Below are positions 17,213-25,245 of a DNA stretch of 64,000 bases, in pieces. Position numbers and translations under genes: made by a program. This DNA is from Lutacidiplasma sp049802875 (lineage in GTDB: Archaea; Thermoplasmatota; Thermoplasmata; Lutacidiplasmatales; UBA184): positions 1 through 64,000 of the forward strand of contig JBARNH010000054.1 in assembly GCA_049802875.1 (NCBI GenBank), read 5' to 3'. Every line of letters begins with the position of its first letter. Within the stretch, counting starts at the first letter, position 1. A model generated the notes under the pieces. It worked only from the letters and a program-made list of their open reading frames with translations, was not told where the DNA came from and did not search any database.

Positions 17213-17219
17213 TATTTAG
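17213..17219. promoter_or_regulatory. AT-rich box shared by two divergent genes
   Basis: The sequence TATTTAG (CTAAATA on the other strand) is centred 27 bp from the leftward ATG 17189. Read rightward it would start transcription near 17243, upstream of the tag coding region. It is the only strong AT-rich element between the two genes apart from AATAAAG at 17194-17200, which is too close to the leftward start. Confidence 0.5.
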
Positions 17220-17310
17220 AGGGTTGGACGCGAGTCCGGCGAGCGACGGTCGTCCGGCTCGGCCGGCACCGTCGGAAGGCCTCAATTCCTGGTGGTGCCT
17301 CGATGAAGCG

Positions 17311-17934
17311 TTGACCCCTCCAATTCCCCCCTCGGTTCGCCGCTGTGCCTGGGCGGAAACCGACCCGCTCCTTCGTGCGTATCATGACGAGGAGTGGGGC
17401 GTGCCGGAGCGCGACAGTCGCCGGCTATGGGAGAAGTTGATGCTCGATGGATTCCAGGCAGGCCTCTCGTGGACCATCATCCTCCGAAAACGCGAAGCGT
17501 TCCGCCGGGCCTTCGAGAACTTCGATCCTCACCGAGTCGGTCGCTTTGGAGAGTCCGACGTTGCGCGCCTCCTCGCGGACCCGGGGATCGTCCGGTCTCG
17601 GGCCAAGATCGCGGCGACGATCGCCGGAGCTCGCGCCTATCTTTCGCTGGAGGAAGCGGGCGTCGAGTTCTCGACGTTCGTCTGGGGCTTGGCCGGCGGG
17701 TCCCCGATCCAGACCACGGGTCCGGTGCGGGCGCAGACCCCTCTTTCGGAGGAGATATCCCGTCAACTCAAAAGTCGGGGATTCAAGTTCGTCGGCCCCG
17801 TCATCGTCTATGCATGGATGCAAGCGACCGGCATCGTCAACGATCACGCCCCCGATTGCTTCCGCCGCGTCGTCGTGCGAGAGAGGGGACGACACCCCGG
17901 AGCGACGGGTCGACCCACCAAGCGGAAGCTGTAG
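17311..17934 (+). CDS. tag: DNA-3-methyladenine glycosylase I
   Basis: This base-excision enzyme removes 3-methyladenine from alkylated DNA. The Tag zinc site is intact: Cys in RRCAW, His in AYHDEEWG, then His and Cys in NDHAPDC near the end. The segment MLDGFQAGLSW, with the HhH-like core, is the family signature. The frame is open back to ATG 17188, but that would overlap the divergent gene's start and place the promoter box inside the coding region. TTG 17311 (207 residues, close to the bacterial length) is the next in-frame start, so the N-terminus is uncertain. The C-terminal tail is short and basic. Confidence 0.9.
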   Translation: MTPPIPPSVRRCAWAETDPLLRAYHDEEWGVPERDSRRLWEKLMLDGFQAGLSWTIILRKREAFRRAFENFDPHRVGRFGESDVARLLADPGIVRSRAKIAATIAGARAYLSLEEAGVEFSTFVWGLAGGSPIQTTGPVRAQTPLSEEISRQLKSRGFKFVGPVIVYAWMQATGIVNDHAPDCFRRVVVRERGRHPGATGRPTKRKL

Positions 17935-18025
17935 GGCTCGGCTGCCGACCTGTTAAGTATCCTCTCCGGGTCGCAGAGGCTCGAACGAATCCCATTGGGG
18001 CCACTGGCCCGCTACGAGGGAACGT

Positions 18026-18313
18026 ATGTACTGCGCTCACTGCGGCCACGAACTCCCCCGAGGCGCCCGAACCTGCCCCTCGTGCCACGCACCGATCGAC
18101 GCCCCCATCTCCTTCGACCAAGCCATCGCGGACGCGAAGAGGGCAGCGAAAGATCTCGCGGCGGCGACCGCCCGGGTGGCGGACCGCGTCGCGGGAAAGG
18201 CCGACCGCGCGGTGAAGGACCCGGCGGGCTCCGCGCGACGCGGAGCTCGACGCGTGGCCAACGAGCTCGACCGAGCTCGGAAGGAGATCGAGCGGATACT
18301 CGACGACCTCTGA
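18026..18313 (+). CDS. Small zinc-ribbon protein
   Basis: This 95-residue protein begins with a zinc ribbon (CAHCGHEL, then CPSCHAPI), the type often found at the start of archaeal membrane or regulatory proteins. The remaining 70 residues are Ala/Lys/Arg/Asp-rich and predicted helical, resembling a LEA-like or histone-tail-like coil, and have no membrane segment. GAGGG 5 bp before ATG 18026 is a plausible ribosome-binding site. It follows tag on the same strand after 91 bp, with a TTAAG box near 17952. Function unknown. Confidence 0.7.
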   Translation: MYCAHCGHELPRGARTCPSCHAPIDAPISFDQAIADAKRAAKDLAAATARVADRVAGKADRAVKDPAGSARRGARRVANELDRARKEIERILDDL

Positions 18314-18356
18314 GCCTGGAAGGCATCGAGGTCGCGACCTCACGCCGGTTTCTTGC

Positions 18357-18396
18357 GCCTCCGGAGCGCCCCGGGGGAAACGCCCCTCGCGGAGGC
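18357..18396. other. Imperfect hairpin between convergent genes
   Basis: GCCTCCG (18357-18363) is the perfect inverse of CGGAGGC (18390-18396), and the loop contains a small GGGG/CCCC stem. It sits in the 162 bp between two convergent genes, the zinc-ribbon protein and the O-methyltransferase. There is no T-run, so a transcription-termination role is only a guess. Confidence 0.25.
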
Positions 18397-18475
18397 CACG
18401 CGGAGAAGGTCGGTGGGTCGGTGAGGGGGAGGCTGTCGTCGGAGTCGACCTCCGTGCGCCCTCCGAGCCGGCTCG

Positions 18476-19159
18476 TTACGGGTCGGAAGTGACGAACGCC
18501 ACCGCGTATCCGCCGCTTCGAGCGCGACCGACCGTTCGAATCGCGGTGGCGCTCACTCGCTGCTCCGCCGCGAGAAGTTCATGGAATCGTCGGACCCCGC
18601 GTACGTTTCGGTCCGCGCTTGCGGCGTCGGCGGCCGATTGGCTCGGAATGACGTTGTCCGCCAGGATGACGCTGCCCCGCCGGGAGAGCTTGAGTGCCCA
18701 GGACAGGTATTCCGGGTAGGCCGGTCGGTCCCCATCGATGAAGATCAGGTCGAACGGACCGCGTCCTTCGGCGGCGAGGGCCGGGAGGGAACTCAGGGCG
18801 GGCCCCTCTCGGACCTGAACGACCTCCGTGAGACCGGCCCGTGCGATGGTCTCGCGCGCGACCTCCGCATCTTGGGGGTTCGGCTCGAGCGCGATCAATC
18901 GGCCGCCCGGCGGCAACCCGCGAGCCAACCGGACGGTGCTGTACCCTCCGCCCGTGCCGATCTCGAGGATGCGATGGGTCCCTTGAATGCGCGCGAAGAG
19001 CTCCAGCACGGATCCCCGCGGAGTCGCGATCGGAGGCGGCGACGGAGCTGCGGCGGTGTTGGTCCCGGATTCGGCGACGAGCCGGGGGTCGGTCGGGTCC
19101 GGGAAGTACCGACTTACCTCCGACCATCGTTCGACGATCATGGGCTCGCATCCCGACAC
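18476..19159 (-). CDS. Class I SAM-dependent O-methyltransferase
   Basis: This protein of 227 residues matches the Methyltransf_3 (COMT/CCoAOMT-like) group: motif I ILEIGTGGGYSTVRLA, acidic residue in IALEPN, and the metal-binding strand FDLIFIDGDRPAYPEY, followed by ILADNV with the conserved Asp-Asn. These enzymes methylate hydroxyl groups of small molecules using SAM and a divalent metal. GTG 19159 gives the longest form; ATG 19141 is an alternative. It is transcribed away from the hydroxyproline-type operon end, 118 bp from the DHDPS-family stop, on the same strand. Confidence 0.85.
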   Translation of the reverse strand: MSGCEPMIVERWSEVSRYFPDPTDPRLVAESGTNTAAAPSPPPIATPRGSVLELFARIQGTHRILEIGTGGGYSTVRLARGLPPGGRLIALEPNPQDAEVARETIARAGLTEVVQVREGPALSSLPALAAEGRGPFDLIFIDGDRPAYPEYLSWALKLSRRGSVILADNVIPSQSAADAASADRNVRGVRRFHELLAAEQRVSATAIRTVGRARSGGYAVAFVTSDP

Positions 19160-19277
19160 ACGTTCAGCTACTTCAGCCGTCCCGAGCTGCCCGAGTCTCC
19201 GATGGGAGGGGAAGTTGAGACGGCCCGTCGTCCTCCTCGGGCGGAATTGAACCCGCGCCCAGTTCCGGCCGCGCGCG

Positions 19278-20216
19278 CTAACCAGCAGTCCGTTCGTCTG
19301 CCCGGAGCGCCGGGCGGCGTGCCAGGCACTCCCGGAGTGTCGCTAGCGTGGCTTGCCGCTCTCCGTCGCGCAGCTCTTGGCGAGGGGGGCGCACTCGGGA
19401 ACTGCCGAGCCCGAGTTCCTCCTCGACGAGCTTGATCTGTTGAACGAACTTTGGCCCGGTATCCATCCGGAGCAACGGCAGGAACCATCGATACAGTTCG
19501 GCGGCGCGCAGCGGCTCGCCTCCGGCGCCGTCGCGGAAGAGGGCGACGGACTCCTCGGGCAGCGCGTTGGCGAGCCCCGCGACCCATCCTACGGCCCCCG
19601 CGTAGAGGCCCTCGAGGACCACGTCGTCCAAGCCGACCGTGACGTCGAGGCGGTCCCCGAGAAGGGCCCGTAGGGCCGTGATCCTCCGAACATCCCCGCT
19701 CGACTCCTTGACGGCGGAGAGGGTAGGGTGTTCCTCGGCGAGCTCGAGCACCTGCTCCGCCCCGACGTCCGTACCGTACGCCGACGGGTTGTTGTAGAGC
19801 ATGCACGGGAGGTCGGTCGCGCGAAACACGGCGGCGAAGTGGGCGTTGATCTCGGTCCGGTCTGCTTGGTAGACGTACGGCGGGAGCACGAGCAGACCTC
19901 GAGCCCCGGCGTTGCGAGCGGCGCGCGCCTGGGCGACGACATCGGAGGTCCGGGCGGCGGCGACCGCTGCAATCACGGGAACGCGTTCGGGGAGCTCGGA
20001 GGTGAGCGCGGTCACGAGCGAACCGCGTTCCTCGGAGGAGAGAGTAGAACCCTCGCCGAGCGAGCCCGCGACGATGATCCCGTCGACTCCCCGCTCGACG
20101 AGCCATCCCGCGTGGCGCACGAACGCGGGGCGATCGACGTTGCCGTCGCTCCCAAACGGGGTCGTGATCGCCACGAGGATTCCCGCCCAGAGCGACCGCC
20201 GCTCGGTTCCGCTCAT
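19278..20216 (-). CDS. DHDPS/NAL-family lyase, probable pyrroline-4-hydroxy-2-carboxylate deaminase
   Basis: This is a 312-residue class I aldolase-type TIM barrel. The Schiff-base lysine is in AVKESSGD near residue 169, the proton-relay tyrosine in YNNPSAYG near residue 140, and the carboxylate-binding motif is GSLGEGSTLS rather than the GTTGE of true DapA. The segment ALYRWFLPLLRMD matches homologues from bacterial hydroxyproline clusters. Next to a hydroxyproline-epimerase-type gene, the likely reaction is deamination of pyrroline-4-hydroxy-2-carboxylate to alpha-ketoglutarate semialdehyde. That is inferred from context; a different 2-oxoacid lyase cannot be excluded. It is the last gene of a three-gene operon, 43 bp after the epimerase. 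Confidence 0.8.
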   Translation of the reverse strand: MSGTERRSLWAGILVAITTPFGSDGNVDRPAFVRHAGWLVERGVDGIIVAGSLGEGSTLSSEERGSLVTALTSELPERVPVIAAVAAARTSDVVAQARAARNAGARGLLVLPPYVYQADRTEINAHFAAVFRATDLPCMLYNNPSAYGTDVGAEQVLELAEEHPTLSAVKESSGDVRRITALRALLGDRLDVTVGLDDVVLEGLYAGAVGWVAGLANALPEESVALFRDGAGGEPLRAAELYRWFLPLLRMDTGPKFVQQIKLVEEELGLGSSRVRPPRQELRDGERQATLATLRECLARRPALRADERTAG

Positions 20217-20259
20217 CGCGCGTCTCCGTCGGGGGGGCGGAGGAGGCCGTGCGCTGCGT

Positions 20260-21234
20260 TCACGACGGCACTCCGTAGCAAAACGGGTCCTGCGCGTCGA
20301 GGATAAGGTCCGCCTCTCCGGTGATGTGGGCAGCGCCGGTGATGCACGGTCGGATGCCTCCGGGGGAGGGTGCGGCGGTGCCCTCGAAGACTCCTCCCAG
20401 GATCCCCTCTTGCCGCCAGACCTCTCCTTCCTTCAGTTTCCCGTCGGCGACGAGGCAGGCGATCTTTGCGCTCGTCCCGGTTCCGCACGGGGAACGGTCG
20501 TACGCCTCCCCCGGGCAGAGGACAAAATTCCGGCTCTGGTTCTCGGAACGTTCGGGCGGTCCGGAGAGCTCGATGTGGTCGATCCGCTTCCCGTCCCCAC
20601 CGGTGATTCCGTCTCGGGCCAACGCCCCCTTGATTGCCCGACAGTACTCGGTCAATTCGCGCGCGTTCCGAACGCGCAGGTCGGTCGGGCAGCGGTCGGT
20701 GAGGAAGAACCAATTTCCACCCCACGCCACGTCGCCGAGAACTTGTCCGAAGCCGGGAACGTCGACGGCGACGTTCGCCCGGGCTCGGAAGCTCGGTACA
20801 TTCCAGAAGGTCACGCGATCCGGACCGAGCAGCTCGGTCAGCACCGGCCCCACGGGCGTTTCGATCGTGTTACGTCCCGGCGGGAGGCGGCCGAGATGCC
20901 GCAGCGTTACGACCAGACCGATCGTTCCGTGTCCGCACATCCCGAGGTACCCCGCGTTGTCGAAGAACACCACCCCGGCGGAGTTTCCCGGGTCGTGAGG
21001 CGCGCAGAGCAACGCCCCGACCATCGGCTCCGATCCTCGAGGTTCGTTGACGACCGCGCGGCGGAACTCATCGTGCGAGCGCCGGAACAATTCCCGCCGG
21101 GAGGCCAGGGGGCCGTCGCCCAGATCCGGACCGCCGCGCACGACGACGCGCGTCGGCTCCCCCTCGGTGTGAGAGTCGATCACATGGATGCGACGCGCCC
21201 GCCCGTCGTCGGGAGGCACGCCGATCATCCCCAT
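20260..21234 (-). CDS. Proline racemase family, probable 4-hydroxyproline 2-epimerase
   Basis: This 324-residue PLP-independent epimerase has both catalytic cysteines: Cys in MCGHGT near residue 98 and Cys in PCGTGTSAK near residue 249. With two Cys the enzyme should racemise or epimerise, unlike the Thr-containing dehydratase subgroup. The MCGHG form with the neighbouring DHDPS-family gene favours trans-4-hydroxy-L-proline 2-epimerase, which opens hydroxyproline degradation. The start overlaps the FMN oxidase gene by 10 bp. Exact substrate (proline or hydroxyproline) is inference. Confidence 0.85.
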   Translation of the reverse strand: MGMIGVPPDDGRARRIHVIDSHTEGEPTRVVVRGGPDLGDGPLASRRELFRRSHDEFRRAVVNEPRGSEPMVGALLCAPHDPGNSAGVVFFDNAGYLGMCGHGTIGLVVTLRHLGRLPPGRNTIETPVGPVLTELLGPDRVTFWNVPSFRARANVAVDVPGFGQVLGDVAWGGNWFFLTDRCPTDLRVRNARELTEYCRAIKGALARDGITGGDGKRIDHIELSGPPERSENQSRNFVLCPGEAYDRSPCGTGTSAKIACLVADGKLKEGEVWRQEGILGGVFEGTAAPSPGGIRPCITGAAHITGEADLILDAQDPFCYGVPS

Positions 21235-22319
21235 CGCGGGGTTCCGAGCAGGGAGCCATCGATCGCCGAGATCTTCGTGCGGCCCGTAAGGGCCATCACG
21301 GTCGCGAGGTCGAGTTTGAGTAGGGCGATGAGACGGGCCACCCCGGCTTCTCCCCCCGCGGCGAGCGCCCAGAGGGCGGGGCGGCCGATCCCTACCGCAT
21401 TGGCCCCGAGGGCCAACGCCATCAAGATATCGCTGCCGCGACGGATGCCGCTGTCGAAATAGACTTCGACCTTCGACCCCACTGCCTCGACCACCCCCGG
21501 AAGCGCATCGAGCGCCGCGGGGGCTCCGTCGAGCTGTCGACCTCCATGGTTGGAGACGACCACCGCCCGCGCCCCGTGCTCAACGGCCCGTCGGGCGTCG
21601 TCGGCGGTCAGGATCCCCTTGACGACCACGGGGAGACGCGTGACGGCGCGCAGGCGGTCAACGATCTCCCACGTGGCGGAGGTCTCCCCTCGAAGCACGT
21701 AGTGGTCTCCCTCCAAAATGGGAGATCGAGACGCGGGGTGAATGTCGGGTCCGTTGCCGATCGGGGCGGGCGCGTCGACGGCGACCCGTCCACGGACCTG
21801 TCGATCGCGGTTGGCCAGGACGGGCATGTCGACCGTCAGTACGATCGCACGATATCCCGACTTCTCGGCCCGTTCCACGAGCCGCTGGCTCGCGTCGAAC
21901 TCGGGTTGCAGGTAGAGCTGGAACCACCGGAGTCCCGTCGTCGCCGCCTCGGCGATCGACTCCAGAGAACAGGTCGACAGCGTGCTGACGACCGAGAGGA
22001 GGCCCGCGTCCCGCGCTGCGCGGGCCGTCGCCACTTCTCCCTCGGGGTCCAGGAGACCCTGATAGGCCGTCGGGGCGAGAAAGAACGGCGCGCTGACCGG
22101 CTGGTCGAGGATCCGCGAGTTGAGGTCGAGGGTATCGACCCCGGTCAGTACGCGCGGGCGGAGCGTCCGCCGATGGAACGCATCGCGGTTCGACCGGAGG
22201 GTCGTTTCTTCTCCCGCTCCCCCCTGCACGAACGCCCAGACGTCTTCGGGCACTCGGGACGCCGCCGCCGCCTCGAGATCGCCCAATGTGACGAAGCCAC
22301 CCACGGTCTCTTCCGGCAC
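21225..22319 (-). CDS. FMN-dependent alpha-hydroxy-acid oxidase or dehydrogenase
   Basis: This 364-residue TIM barrel belongs to the glycolate oxidase / lactate dehydrogenase family. The active-site histidine lies in SNHGGRQLDG near residue 255, followed by DSGIRRGSD and the phosphate-binding GANAVGIGRP. Such enzymes oxidise 2-hydroxyacids to 2-oxoacids with oxygen or a respiratory acceptor. GTG 22319 begins the operon; a CTAAGAAG box lies about 36 bp upstream. Its place ahead of the epimerase is not part of the classic hydroxyproline pathway, whose second step needs a D-amino-acid-type oxidase, so its role here is uncertain. Confidence 0.9.
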   Translation of the reverse strand: MPEETVGGFVTLGDLEAAAASRVPEDVWAFVQGGAGEETTLRSNRDAFHRRTLRPRVLTGVDTLDLNSRILDQPVSAPFFLAPTAYQGLLDPEGEVATARAARDAGLLSVVSTLSTCSLESIAEAATTGLRWFQLYLQPEFDASQRLVERAEKSGYRAIVLTVDMPVLANRDRQVRGRVAVDAPAPIGNGPDIHPASRSPILEGDHYVLRGETSATWEIVDRLRAVTRLPVVVKGILTADDARRAVEHGARAVVVSNHGGRQLDGAPAALDALPGVVEAVGSKVEVYFDSGIRRGSDILMALALGANAVGIGRPALWALAAGGEAGVARLIALLKLDLATVMALTGRTKISAIDGSLLGTPRWG

Positions 22320-22361
22320 CGTTTCCCTCGGCCGGCGTCGATGGTCCGCCGACTTCTTAGG

Positions 22362-23936
22362 CTAGGCTCCTCGGAGCGCGGTCAGTAGGGCCGTACCGTC
22401 CGGCGTGCCGAGGCCGGTACACGCATCCCACCCGGGACCCGCGGTGTATCCGCCGTTGCCGCCGGAGAGGACGGCGTGGAACGTCGCCGCGCCGTCCGGC
22501 CCGTAGAGCTGTGGATTCACGTACCCGACCGGCTTTCCGAGCAGTTGGTTGATGCGGGCGATCAGGGCCGCCCAGAGCGGTGCTACCGCGCTCGTCCCGC
22601 CGAGGACGGTTGGTGCCCCATCGACGAGGACCTGATAGCCGGTCGTCGGGTCCGCGTCGCCGGCGACGTCGGGGACCCCTCGGCCCGCGAACCCATTCGG
22701 GGCCAAGGGGACGTGGGCTCCCGCTTGGAACGTCGGCAGAGCGAAGGCTTCGCTGATGCCCCCGCCCGTAGCGCCCTCGCCGGAGGCCAATTCGTTCCAG
22801 ACCGATTCCACGCTAATGGTCGCCCCCGCGAGTACCAAACGCGTACCTCCGCAGCCGATCACGCCGGGGCTCGACGCCGGATAGTCGACACTCAACCCTC
22901 CGGACGCGCCTCCGTCATCCGCTCCGTTATCGCCGGAAGCGGCGAGAACCGTCACGCCGAGCGCCGCGGCATCGACGAAGGCGGCCTCGAACGCGGCCCG
23001 TGCCTGCGCCGTCCACGACAGTTCTGGGCCGCCCCAGCTGATCGAGAGGATCGTCGGTCGGTTGGTCATGTCGTGGACCGCGGTCGAGACGGCGTCCAGA
23101 AACCCTTGGTCCGTGTTCGGGGCGAAATAGACGACGATTCGGGATCCCGGCGCCACCGATCCGACCATTTCGATGTCGAGTTCGACCTCGCCGTCGGGAC
23201 CGTCCGCGCTCCCCGTCGGCACGTTCGTAGCTCCGTCCACCGAAACCGAAGTGACCGAGGGCGCGGCGGTGCCAAGTTGGCCGAAGTATTGGGTCAGGTC
23301 CGACGTGCGGTATCCCCCGCCCAGTTCGACGAGCCCGATGCATTCGCCCGTACCGTCGGCGTTGGGAGGGAACGAGTACGCGGTCGCAACTTGGAGTGGC
23401 GTATACGCGGGGTCGCCGGCGAAGCGCGCGGGTCGGACTCGAAAGTGGGTGGTGGCTTGCGGCCGATTGTCGAGGCCCAGCACCCCGAGCACCCGGCCAG
23501 AGAGGCGGCGAGGAATGCGGACCGGTCCGACGCGCCCTCGATACGCACCTCCCGGGAATTCGAAGTGGCGTAGGTCCGTACCGAACGCCGCGCTCAGTTC
23601 CCCCACTGACCCTCCGAGTCGAACTGTTCGGGCGCCGGGGTTCTCCGACGCCACGCGGAAACGGTGGGCGCCTGCGAACTCCCGCACCGCACTCAGGTCG
23701 TCCTCGCGGGCTCCAAATGTCGCGGCAAACTCCCCGCGCCCTAGGCGGCTCCGCGCGTTCAGGGGCGAGTCACCGTACTCCTTCAGCGATCGGATCGCTC
23801 CCCGTCGGGAATCCCGCCGTACGATCAGGGTCACCTCCGCCACCTCGCTCGGGTTCGCCGGCCCGGCGTCCCGCGCGTCGCGGTAGGGACGTCGCTCGCT
23901 ACCGAGCAGGTCGACCAGACGGTCCTCAGGCTCCAT
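22362..23936 (-). CDS. Sedolisin (S53) serine-carboxyl peptidase, kumamolisin-like
   Basis: This is an acid-active endopeptidase family. Residues 30-190 match the activation propeptide (GDSPLNARSRLGRGEFAA). The catalytic domain carries Glu and Asp of the triad in EVELDIEM near residues 249-253 and the nucleophile Ser in GGTSAVAPLWAA near residue 447. The C-terminal calcium-binding region WDACTGLGTPDG is present. At 524 residues it is full length. I see no signal peptide or membrane anchor at the N-terminus, odd for a family that is normally secreted. It has its own promoter region upstream and is followed by the FMN-oxidase operon. Confidence 0.92.
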   Translation of the reverse strand: MEPEDRLVDLLGSERRPYRDARDAGPANPSEVAEVTLIVRRDSRRGAIRSLKEYGDSPLNARSRLGRGEFAATFGAREDDLSAVREFAGAHRFRVASENPGARTVRLGGSVGELSAAFGTDLRHFEFPGGAYRGRVGPVRIPRRLSGRVLGVLGLDNRPQATTHFRVRPARFAGDPAYTPLQVATAYSFPPNADGTGECIGLVELGGGYRTSDLTQYFGQLGTAAPSVTSVSVDGATNVPTGSADGPDGEVELDIEMVGSVAPGSRIVVYFAPNTDQGFLDAVSTAVHDMTNRPTILSISWGGPELSWTAQARAAFEAAFVDAAALGVTVLAASGDNGADDGGASGGLSVDYPASSPGVIGCGGTRLVLAGATISVESVWNELASGEGATGGGISEAFALPTFQAGAHVPLAPNGFAGRGVPDVAGDADPTTGYQVLVDGAPTVLGGTSAVAPLWAALIARINQLLGKPVGYVNPQLYGPDGAATFHAVLSGGNGGYTAGPGWDACTGLGTPDGTALLTALRGA

Positions 23937-24025
23937 GGTCGTCTCAGCTCCCGGGGTCGTAGACTTCGAGGATGATTACACTGCCCTGAAGGGCGGCCTC
24001 TTGACGTCGAAGCCCTTCGGGCAGA

Positions 24026-24931
24026 TCACTCCCCTTGACCCCAGCGCGTTGCCAAGCACCGGGTCATCGCGAAGAACGCCTCCGGCGGAAGTTGTTCCGG
24101 TCGCCGCGTCGACCAGTCGCTGGGCCAGCCGGCCTCCATGGCCAACCGCTGGGGGTCGCCGCTACGGCCGGTGAGGTGGGGCAGTAGGTTCCCGAGCTGC
24201 TTGCGTCGGGACGAGAAGAGAGTGCGCACGACCCGCTCGAAGTCGGCGATCGAGGAGACCGGGAGTCCGCCCGGTCGGGCGACGTGGACTCCGATGCGGC
24301 TCTCGACCTCGGGCTCAGGGACGAAAGCCGACGCGGACACCGTCCGGTAGAGCTCGACCGTCCCGTACAGCCGGGCGAGCAGGGAGAGACGGCCGTACTG
24401 TTTGGAACCGGGGGCCGCGGCGAGTCGCTCGGCGACCTCGCGTTGGATCAGGAACACCACCCGGGGAGTCCTCCGTTCGAGCACGCGGACGAGGATCGGC
24501 GTCGCGACCGAGTAGGGGAGGTTGCCCACAATGCACTCGGCGGGAGGCAATTCGACCGAGAGGGCGTCGCCGACCAAGACCCGGATCCGGTCCCCGAACG
24601 TCGACCGAAGGAATCCGGCGAGCCGGGGGTCTCGTTCGACGACGGTCAGCGGCCCGACTCCCCGGCGGAGCAGCGCCGCGGTCAGGATGCCGAGACCGCC
24701 GCCGATCTCCACGACCGGTCGGCCCGTCGGGACCTCAACGAGGGCGGCTTCCGCGTCTGCGATGAACGGGTCCGAGAGGAACGATTGGCCCCAGCCCTTC
24801 GACGGCCGGACCCCGAGCGAGGACAGGGAGCGCCGGATCTCTTCGGGATGCTCGGGAACGCCGAACTCCGAAAGTCGGGACCGGGTACGCGGGGACGAAG
24901 CGGCGGTACCCGCAGGTCGTTTCCGGACCAT
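24026..24931 (-). CDS. ksgA: rRNA adenine N6-dimethyltransferase (KsgA/Dim1)
   Basis: This enzyme dimethylates two adjacent adenines near the 3' end of 16S rRNA during small-subunit assembly. Motifs: GWGQSFLSD at the start of the core, VVEIGGGLGILT (SAM loop), VVERDP, and NLPYSV (motif IV). The C-terminal domain includes FSSRRKQLGN. The 50-residue N-terminal extension is basic. ATG 24931 is preferred because a TTAAG box at 24964-24971 puts transcription start just upstream; TTG 24949 and GTG 24943 are longer options. In many archaea ksgA directly follows the DUF655 gene; here the terminal oxidase genes lie between them. Confidence 0.95.
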   Translation of the reverse strand: MVRKRPAGTAASSPRTRSRLSEFGVPEHPEEIRRSLSSLGVRPSKGWGQSFLSDPFIADAEAALVEVPTGRPVVEIGGGLGILTAALLRRGVGPLTVVERDPRLAGFLRSTFGDRIRVLVGDALSVELPPAECIVGNLPYSVATPILVRVLERRTPRVVFLIQREVAERLAAAPGSKQYGRLSLLARLYGTVELYRTVSASAFVPEPEVESRIGVHVARPGGLPVSSIADFERVVRTLFSSRRKQLGNLLPHLTGRSGDPQRLAMEAGWPSDWSTRRPEQLPPEAFFAMTRCLATRWGQGE

Positions 24932-25032
24932 CTCGCGTCGCACGACCAATTCTGTCGGTTCAGCCTCTTAAGCCGAGCCCATCACCGCCCCGGCGCGTAC
25001 CGCCCGCGCGCAACCCGTACCGCACCGTACCG

Positions 25033-25245
25033 TCACTCGTTCGGAGGGGCCCGCGATCCCCACACGAAGAACGCGACGAGCGCGGCCACGATCCCGAGCG
25101 TGGTCCCGAGGTCGCCGGCGGAGAGCGCCGAGTTGCCGGCAAAGTACGACATCTCCCACACCGCCCCAACCGCGGCGACGGCCGCCGCGACGCCGAAGGC
25201 GGCGAACGGACCGATGCCCTTGGTGGTCGGTGCGCTCTCCGTCAT
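25033..25245 (-). CDS. Small two-helix membrane protein of the terminal oxidase operon
   Basis: This 70-residue protein has two hydrophobic helices (about residues 11-31 and 46-63) joined by a short loop, and a soluble N-terminus. ATG 25245 overlaps the oxidase stop by 4 bp (ATGA), so its translation is coupled. It resembles in size and position the subunit IV-like small proteins of archaeal and bacterial haem-copper oxidases, which help assembly or stability. There is no sequence motif to confirm that role. Confidence 0.75.
   Translation of the reverse strand: MTESAPTTKGIGPFAAFGVAAAVAAVGAVWEMSYFAGNSALSAGDLGTTLGIVAALVAFFVWGSRAPPNE

Noticed and set aside
19239..19290. Complete tRNA gene on the minus strand
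   Set aside because: D-arm-like and T-arm-like pieces are present, but no acceptor stem, no U33 and a mismatched T-stem; not annotated as tRNA.
22476..23573. Plus-strand frame opposite the sedolisin gene
   Set aside because: The sedolisin triad and propeptide are complete on the minus strand; the plus frame is Arg/Gly-rich with no motif.
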